DNA of 64,000 nt. Source: Kibdelosporangium banguiense (GTDB lineage Bacteria > Actinomycetota > Actinomycetes > Mycobacteriales > Pseudonocardiaceae). A program made the translations under genes and the position numbers. The notes beneath the pieces were generated by a model that did no database searches, was not told the DNA's origin, and was given only the letters and a program-made list of their open reading frames with translations. Below are positions 59,925 to 64,000 of this stretch, one piece after another. Location: the NCBI RefSeq assembly GCF_017876405.1, contig NZ_JAGINW010000001.1:11793203-11857202 (forward strand), given 5' to 3'. How positions within the stretch are numbered: position 1 is the first letter of the stretch; the number at the start of each line of letters is the position of its first letter.

Positions 59925-62174
59925 TCAGGCGAGCTGGGTCTCGCGGGTCTTCTGCTGGATCCGGAAGATCACGAACTCGGCCGGGAAGACCGGCGCGATG
60001 CCGATGACGCAGATGAGCCTGCCGTTGGCCAGGTCGTCCTCGGTCATCGTGGTGCGGTCGCAGGCGACGAAAAACGCCTCCTCGGCGGTCGTGCCGGCCA
60101 AGGCGCCGCTGCGCCAGACCGTGGTGAGGAAGTTCGTCACCGTCTGGCGCACCAGCGCCCACAGCGACTCGTCGTTGGGCTCGAACACCACCCACTGGGT
60201 GCCCTCGTCGATCGACTCCTCGACGAAGAGGAACAGCCTGCGGACGTTGATGTACTTCCACGAGCTGTCCGACGACAGCGTGCGTGCGCCCCATACCCGC
60301 TGGCCGAGGCCGGGGAAGAACCGCAAAGCGTTGATTCCCTTGGGGTTGAGCAGGTCCTGGTGGCGTTTGGTGACGTCCTGGGCGAGCCCGTCGACCGGCA
60401 GGATGCCCCTGATGACGACGTTCGCGGGTGCCTTGTGCACGCCCCGGTCCACGTCCGTGCGGGCGTAGATCCCGGCCATGTGCCCCGACGGTGGCACTTC
60501 GAGGTTGCCGTTGCCGAACGGGTCACGGGTGACCAGCCACGGGTAGTACAGCGCGGCGTACTTGGTGTCGAACGGTTCGCGGAAGGTCTGGATGCCTTCG
60601 ATGTCCAGGCCGTCCTGCGGATCGAGGATGGCGAACCGGTCCTTGAGCAGCTCGCAGTGCGTGATCAACGCGGATTCGACTGTGCCGGACCAGATGCCGG
60701 GCACGGCGCAGACGGCCACCTCGTCGATGTCCTCCAGCGCGACGATGCCGGTGCGCTGCCCACTGCCGCCGTCCACGCCGACGAAGTCGTCCACGCTCAG
60801 CGTGTCGTAGGAGTCCACGCCGCCGTCCGCGAGTTTCAGCCAAGCACCGGACTTGGCCACCGGGAATTTCGCCGGATCGTCGGACAGTCCCGTCAACGCC
60901 TCCGCGCGTACCAGTTGCGACCGGCTCGCCAGCGTGTTCACCAGGGTGGACGGGCCTTCGCCGAGCAGCCGGAGGTTGCCGAACGTCTCGGTCACCGTGG
61001 TGCCGCCCGGATCGGTGAACCGGGTGTCGACCTGGGCCTCGACCAGGTAGAGCCGGTCGGTCTCCAGGACGTTCTGGGGAACGTCGGCGTCGAACGTGAC
61101 GACGTCCAGCAGAACCGACCGCACACGCAGGACAAGCAGCGCGCCATCGTGGTCGAGTTGGACGACCGCACCCTCGTACAACCGGCTCGCGCCGCCGATC
61201 CGCAGTGTCTCTTGTGGACCGTTTGGGCTCGCGCTGCGGACCCGCCGGACCATGAGGTCCTTGGCCCACGCGGGATGTTGCGGCTCGGCGAGGGTCAAGG
61301 TGACTTTGCCGTTCGCGGGTGCGCTTGCCGTGACCTTGAAAACGCCCCGGCCGATCTGCACCCAGCCGTCACCCGCGACCAGCCCTGCGACCTCGGCCAC
61401 CTCGACGGTCGGACTGTCCTTGTCCGCGGGCGCGGTGAGGCGTGTGGTGAACTGGGCGCCCTGCTGGGGATCGGCGAGCACCGGCAGAGTCGCGCCGACC
61501 ATCGGCTGGACCCTGACCTGGACTTCCCTGCCCCATGAGCCTGGGCTGACGGCGGTGAACTTCAACGTCTCCGCCGGATCCCGTCTGACCTGGACATAGT
61601 CCCCGCGCGCTGACCTGACCCCGGCGGTCAGTGGGCCACTGAGTTCGATCTGGCGGCTGGAGGCGTTGTAACCGGCGATCGTCGGACTGTCGATCAGCTG
61701 GTTGTCGTCACCGCGGAGGATCTCGACGCGGTCGTTGCCCTTGAAACCGATCAGATGGCTCAGTTCCAGCGTCTTCGCGCCCGCGGCGGCATCCTTGACC
61801 ACTTGACTCACCAGGCCATTGCCGAGCGCGCCGGTAGCGGCGGTCGCACCCTCGCTGACCACCCGCTTGACGTACAGGCGCTGGCCACCGTTGTCGAAGA
61901 AACCCTTGACCGCCAACGGGAACAGCCACCAGCGGCCGCCCTCGGTGGGATTGTTGGCCCACTTGTCGCGCACGGGCACGTCCGGCTCGGGCACAAAACC
62001 GCCGAAGGTGCGCTGGAACTCCAGAAAGTTCGTGACCAGCTTGGGTTTCCCGGCCGACGGGCCGCGAACGGTGACCCCGGCCATGCCCGCCGTGCTGGTG
62101 CTCACCCCCGCGATCGGCCGCGGCCCCGCGTCGATCTCCTCGACGTAGACCCCGGGGCTCAGATACTCGGGCAT
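59925..62174 (-). CDS. eCIS main sheath protein (Afp2/3-like)
   Basis: A 749-aa tail-sheath protein. Start MPEYLSPGVYVEEIDAGPRP is the hallmark N-terminus. The C-terminal domain is also typical (LGQRVWGARTLSSDSSWKYI, VRRLFLFVEESIDEGTQWVV, AGTTAEEAFFVACDRTTMTE, PVFPAEFVIFRIQQKTRETQ). The N- and C-terminal arms form the mesh of a contracting sheath. A ~300-residue middle insertion (about 170-470) makes it longer than Afp2 and may form outer ridges. Family certain. Confidence 0.95.
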   Translation of the reverse strand: MPEYLSPGVYVEEIDAGPRPIAGVSTSTAGMAGVTVRGPSAGKPKLVTNFLEFQRTFGGFVPEPDVPVRDKWANNPTEGGRWWLFPLAVKGFFDNGGQRLYVKRVVSEGATAATGALGNGLVSQVVKDAAAGAKTLELSHLIGFKGNDRVEILRGDDNQLIDSPTIAGYNASSRQIELSGPLTAGVRSARGDYVQVRRDPAETLKFTAVSPGSWGREVQVRVQPMVGATLPVLADPQQGAQFTTRLTAPADKDSPTVEVAEVAGLVAGDGWVQIGRGVFKVTASAPANGKVTLTLAEPQHPAWAKDLMVRRVRSASPNGPQETLRIGGASRLYEGAVVQLDHDGALLVLRVRSVLLDVVTFDADVPQNVLETDRLYLVEAQVDTRFTDPGGTTVTETFGNLRLLGEGPSTLVNTLASRSQLVRAEALTGLSDDPAKFPVAKSGAWLKLADGGVDSYDTLSVDDFVGVDGGSGQRTGIVALEDIDEVAVCAVPGIWSGTVESALITHCELLKDRFAILDPQDGLDIEGIQTFREPFDTKYAALYYPWLVTRDPFGNGNLEVPPSGHMAGIYARTDVDRGVHKAPANVVIRGILPVDGLAQDVTKRHQDLLNPKGINALRFFPGLGQRVWGARTLSSDSSWKYINVRRLFLFVEESIDEGTQWVVFEPNDESLWALVRQTVTNFLTTVWRSGALAGTTAEEAFFVACDRTTMTEDDLANGRLICVIGIAPVFPAEFVIFRIQQKTRETQLA

Positions 62175-62192
62175 GGCTGGCTCCTCACTTCC

Positions 62193-62870
62193 TCACTGCT
62201 CAGGGATCTCGATGACTTGGCTGCGCCCGGCGTCCCGTGGCAGTCGTACGACCAGCTCCCCGGCCCGGCCGGGACGCTCGGTGGCCTGCAGCCGGAACGT
62301 CTCCTCGTCGGTTCTTTCGCCGTCCCACCGCAGGGCCAGCCGGAATGCCCCGGTGGGGTCGGTCAGCGTGCGTTCGAGCCAGGGCACCCGGTCGTGGAAG
62401 GTCTGTCCGCGCGCCTCGACCAGCGCGTTGGCCACCGGCGTCGTCGTGCCTGGCCTACGCACGAAACCGTGGACTGTGCGGATTCCTGGCGCGTAAGGGA
62501 AAGAAACGCCTGGCAGCAACCGGACAAGCCGCGGCTGGGTGGCCACGGCCGGTGGCGGCACCTGGAACTGGACGCCGATGACGTCGGCCGAGAACGGTTC
62601 GCCGTCCGCCGGATAAAGCGGCTGGTAACCGGTAGCGGTGAAGCGGGCCCGGTACCGAGGCCCGTCTGGCCGGCCCAGGCCCGGGTACGCGAAGCAGCCG
62701 CTGGGTGTCCGGATCGCCTCGATGTCCAGCGGCGACCAGACGTCGTCGTCCAGGCGGTCCAGTTGGATCTTCACGCCCGCGCTGCGGACACGCCTGGTGA
62801 AGTCGTCGAACGGCACGAACCAGGCCGGGCTGGCGAGCGTGGACCGCTCAAGCGGCATGAACGGGCTCAT
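62193..62870 (-). CDS. eCIS-operon protein with a carboxypeptidase-regulatory/transthyretin-like domain
   Basis: A 225-aa protein. The N-terminal half (PAWFVPFDDFTRRVRSAGVK, SPLDIEAIRTPSGCFAYPGL) is not recognised. The C-terminal half looks like an Ig-like or carboxypeptidase-regulatory domain: RTVHGFVRRPGTTTPVANAL, VEARGQ and TDPTGAFRLALRW. It overlaps the cap gene by 4 bp and precedes the sheath by 18 bp. It may decorate the sheath or cap. An in-frame ATG four codons later is an alternative start. Confidence 0.75.
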   Translation of the reverse strand: MSPFMPLERSTLASPAWFVPFDDFTRRVRSAGVKIQLDRLDDDVWSPLDIEAIRTPSGCFAYPGLGRPDGPRYRARFTATGYQPLYPADGEPFSADVIGVQFQVPPPAVATQPRLVRLLPGVSFPYAPGIRTVHGFVRRPGTTTPVANALVEARGQTFHDRVPWLERTLTDPTGAFRLALRWDGERTDEETFRLQATERPGRAGELVVRLPRDAGRSQVIEIPEQ

Positions 62871-63445
62871 GGCGCGCTCGCCCCGTCGATGATCCGGTTC
62901 TGCACCGGCCGGACCGGGACCTCGGCCACCGCGTCCAGGTTGACCACCCGGACCTCGTAGTTCAGCGATATCCGGTAGGGCTTCTGAATCGCGTACCAGA
63001 CCCAGGATTTCTGGTCCAGCGTCAGCGATGTCAGCGTGACGTGCAGCGAGTCCGTGCTGGCCGCGAGGCTGCCGGTCAGCTGCGTGCCGTCCAGGATCGC
63101 GTCGTCGTAGAACGTCTGCAGGGCCCGGCCGAGCATGCGGTGCTGGGTCTCGGGGTCACCGCCCCACGGCGTGATCAGATACCGCAGCAGCAAGGCCATC
63201 GGTGGCTTGCGAGTGGTCAGCGGATCGGGCGGCTGGGATCGCACCGGCGGCCGGTTGCGGGATGTCGGGTCCTCGCAGATCTCGTAGAGGAACACCGTGA
63301 GCTTGGGCGGCGGAGTCGTCACGGTCTCGGACAGGTCGTTGAGCTCCGCGGTCGGCGGCTCGGCCTGGCTCAGGCCGCGCAGCGCCTGTTTGAGGGTCTC
63401 CACGATGATCGTCGAGACATCGGCGATGACGCCGAAGTCACCCAT
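62867..63445 (-). CDS. eCIS cap/tail-terminator protein (Afp16/Pvc16, DUF4255)
   Basis: A 192-aa protein and first gene of the operon; a strong ribosome site (GGGGAGGA) lies 5 bp before the ATG. The DUF4255 pattern is plain: VIADVSTIIVETLKQALRGL, LTVFLYEICEDPTSRNRP, LLLRYLITPWGGDPETQHRM and LGRALQTFYDDAILDG. Afp16 ends tube growth and binds the top of the particle. No clear -10/-35 pair was found upstream. Confidence 0.92.
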   Translation of the reverse strand: MGDFGVIADVSTIIVETLKQALRGLSQAEPPTAELNDLSETVTTPPPKLTVFLYEICEDPTSRNRPPVRSQPPDPLTTRKPPMALLLRYLITPWGGDPETQHRMLGRALQTFYDDAILDGTQLTGSLAASTDSLHVTLTSLTLDQKSWVWYAIQKPYRISLNYEVRVVNLDAVAEVPVRPVQNRIIDGASAP

Positions 63446-63598
63446 GCGATTCCTCCCCGCTGCGCGTTGCCCACGCGTTGAGCGGAAAGGGTGGCAGGGC
63501 CCGCGTTCCCGGCCCGCGTTTGAAGCGTCACGACAGCGTCACCGGCCCGTTCTCCCCTGCCGGGATGACGTAATACGACACACGCCGACAACGCCCGG

Positions 63599-63814
63599 GT
63601 GACGATCGATACGGCATTGTTCTCCTTTGTGGATGCCCCTTCGGAGCGCACCGGGACTCTGATACTCAGGGTCTGGGTCGAGGACGGCCTGCGCGTGCGA
63701 ATTCTGCGGGCAATCGGTCCGCACAAGGCGCCCCCGATAGCCGTGACCAGCGTCGAAGACGTCCACACCGTCGTGCAGAACTGGCTGGAAGAGCTGCTGG
63801 GGCCGGGCGGGTGA
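63599..63814 (+). CDS. Possible small protein, divergent from the eCIS operon
   Basis: A 71-aa open frame with a GTG start, 153 bp from the cap gene's start on the other strand. The sequence (ERTGTLILRVWVEDGLRVRI, SVEDVHTVVQNWLEELLG) resembles small actinobacterial proteins I recall with an RVW strand and a final VxxWL helix. No clear ribosome site is visible, so the start is uncertain. A regulator or accessory role is unknown. Likely real, but only moderately supported. Confidence 0.45.
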   Translation: MTIDTALFSFVDAPSERTGTLILRVWVEDGLRVRILRAIGPHKAPPIAVTSVEDVHTVVQNWLEELLGPGG

Positions 63815-64000
63815 CGCTGTCGTGACGCCCCGGTGACGGCACGGGCATAGGGTTCCGGTGTATCCAGACAGATTCGTATACGGGCGATATTCGCTGGTGG
63901 TCCCTACGATTAGTCGAAGTCTCACACACGATCATGAATTGCTCGTAATATGGCAACGAGGGATTTCGACTGACGGATCACTGACGCCGACATCGCCCGG
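63815..64000. other. AT-richer intergenic edge with nested inverted repeats
   Basis: The last ~150 bases are clearly more AT-rich than the rest. They hold AGTCGAA (63912-63918) paired with TTCGACT (63965-63971) and, inside, CTCGT (63942-63946) paired with ACGAG (63956-63960). No gene is seen. It may be the promoter region of a gene to the right of the window. Confidence 0.3.

Noticed and set aside
1..64000. CRISPR arrays, transposases, tRNA or rRNA genes
   Set aside because: No regularly spaced direct repeats, transposase-like proteins or recognisable RNA gene sequences were found on reading both strands.

Overview
The window is high-GC, densely packed DNA with GTG and TTG starts, many 4-bp stop/start overlaps, Tat-type lipoprotein signals, an F420-type LLM oxidoreductase and LacI, MarR, MerR and GAF-LuxR regulators. 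It looks like a chromosomal segment of a filamentous actinomycete, possibly Pseudonocardiales-like; this is inferred from style and gene content, not from a marker gene. No rRNA, tRNA, CRISPR array or transposase was seen. No stretch longer than 300 bases lacks a gene; the longest gaps are about 130-190 bases.

Region 1 (1-7.4 kb): the 3' part of a secreted GH84 O-GlcNAcase-like enzyme with a lectin-like tail, then a translationally coupled pair of conflict-system NTPases. The first has an EAD1-like adaptor domain. The second is a 1396-aa STAND/TPR protein whose C-terminus is only the first half of a CHAT protease domain. Region 2 (7.4-13.6 kb): a self-contained sugar locus with a LacI repressor, a clear palindromic operator on the promoter, a binding protein, two permeases and a GH127 beta-L-arabinofuranosidase. 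A third conflict-type gene follows (13.5-15.5 kb), a serine alpha/beta-hydrolase with a glycine-rich actinobacterial linker motif. The sugar locus may therefore sit between parts of one defence-like cluster.

Region 3 (15.6-31.6 kb): catabolism and transport. A YtcJ-type amidohydrolase is coupled to an RbsABC-type importer; a GAF-LuxR regulator faces it. Then come a CPA1 antiporter, an F420 LLM oxidoreductase, an APC permease, a class I glutamine amidotransferase, a MarR regulator, an SDR, and two further Tat-exported YtcJ amidohydrolases. A 19-bp motif shared between the LuxR/importer promoter region and the APC promoter suggests one regulon. Region 4 (31.6-35.4 kb): two CNNM/CBS membrane proteins, and a MerR regulator divergent from a metallo-beta-lactamase-fold hydrolase with a MerR-type dyad between them.

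Region 5 (35.4-63.8 kb): an extracellular contractile injection system (eCIS). A single minus-strand operon of about 23.8 kb runs from an Afp16/DUF4255 cap gene at 63.4 kb to an AAA+ ATPase at 40 kb. It encodes two sheaths, two tubes, a LysM protein, separate gp27-like hub and gp5-like spike, gp25, two J-type baseplate proteins, a tail-protein-I baseplate protein, three mutually related proteins of unknown role, and a tape-measure protein. Facing this operon on the plus strand is a 1157-aa modular cargo protein ending in a WHH/HNH-type nuclease tip, followed after 5 bp by a probable immunity gene. An injection system beside a nuclease-plus-immunity module is the most interesting content of the window.
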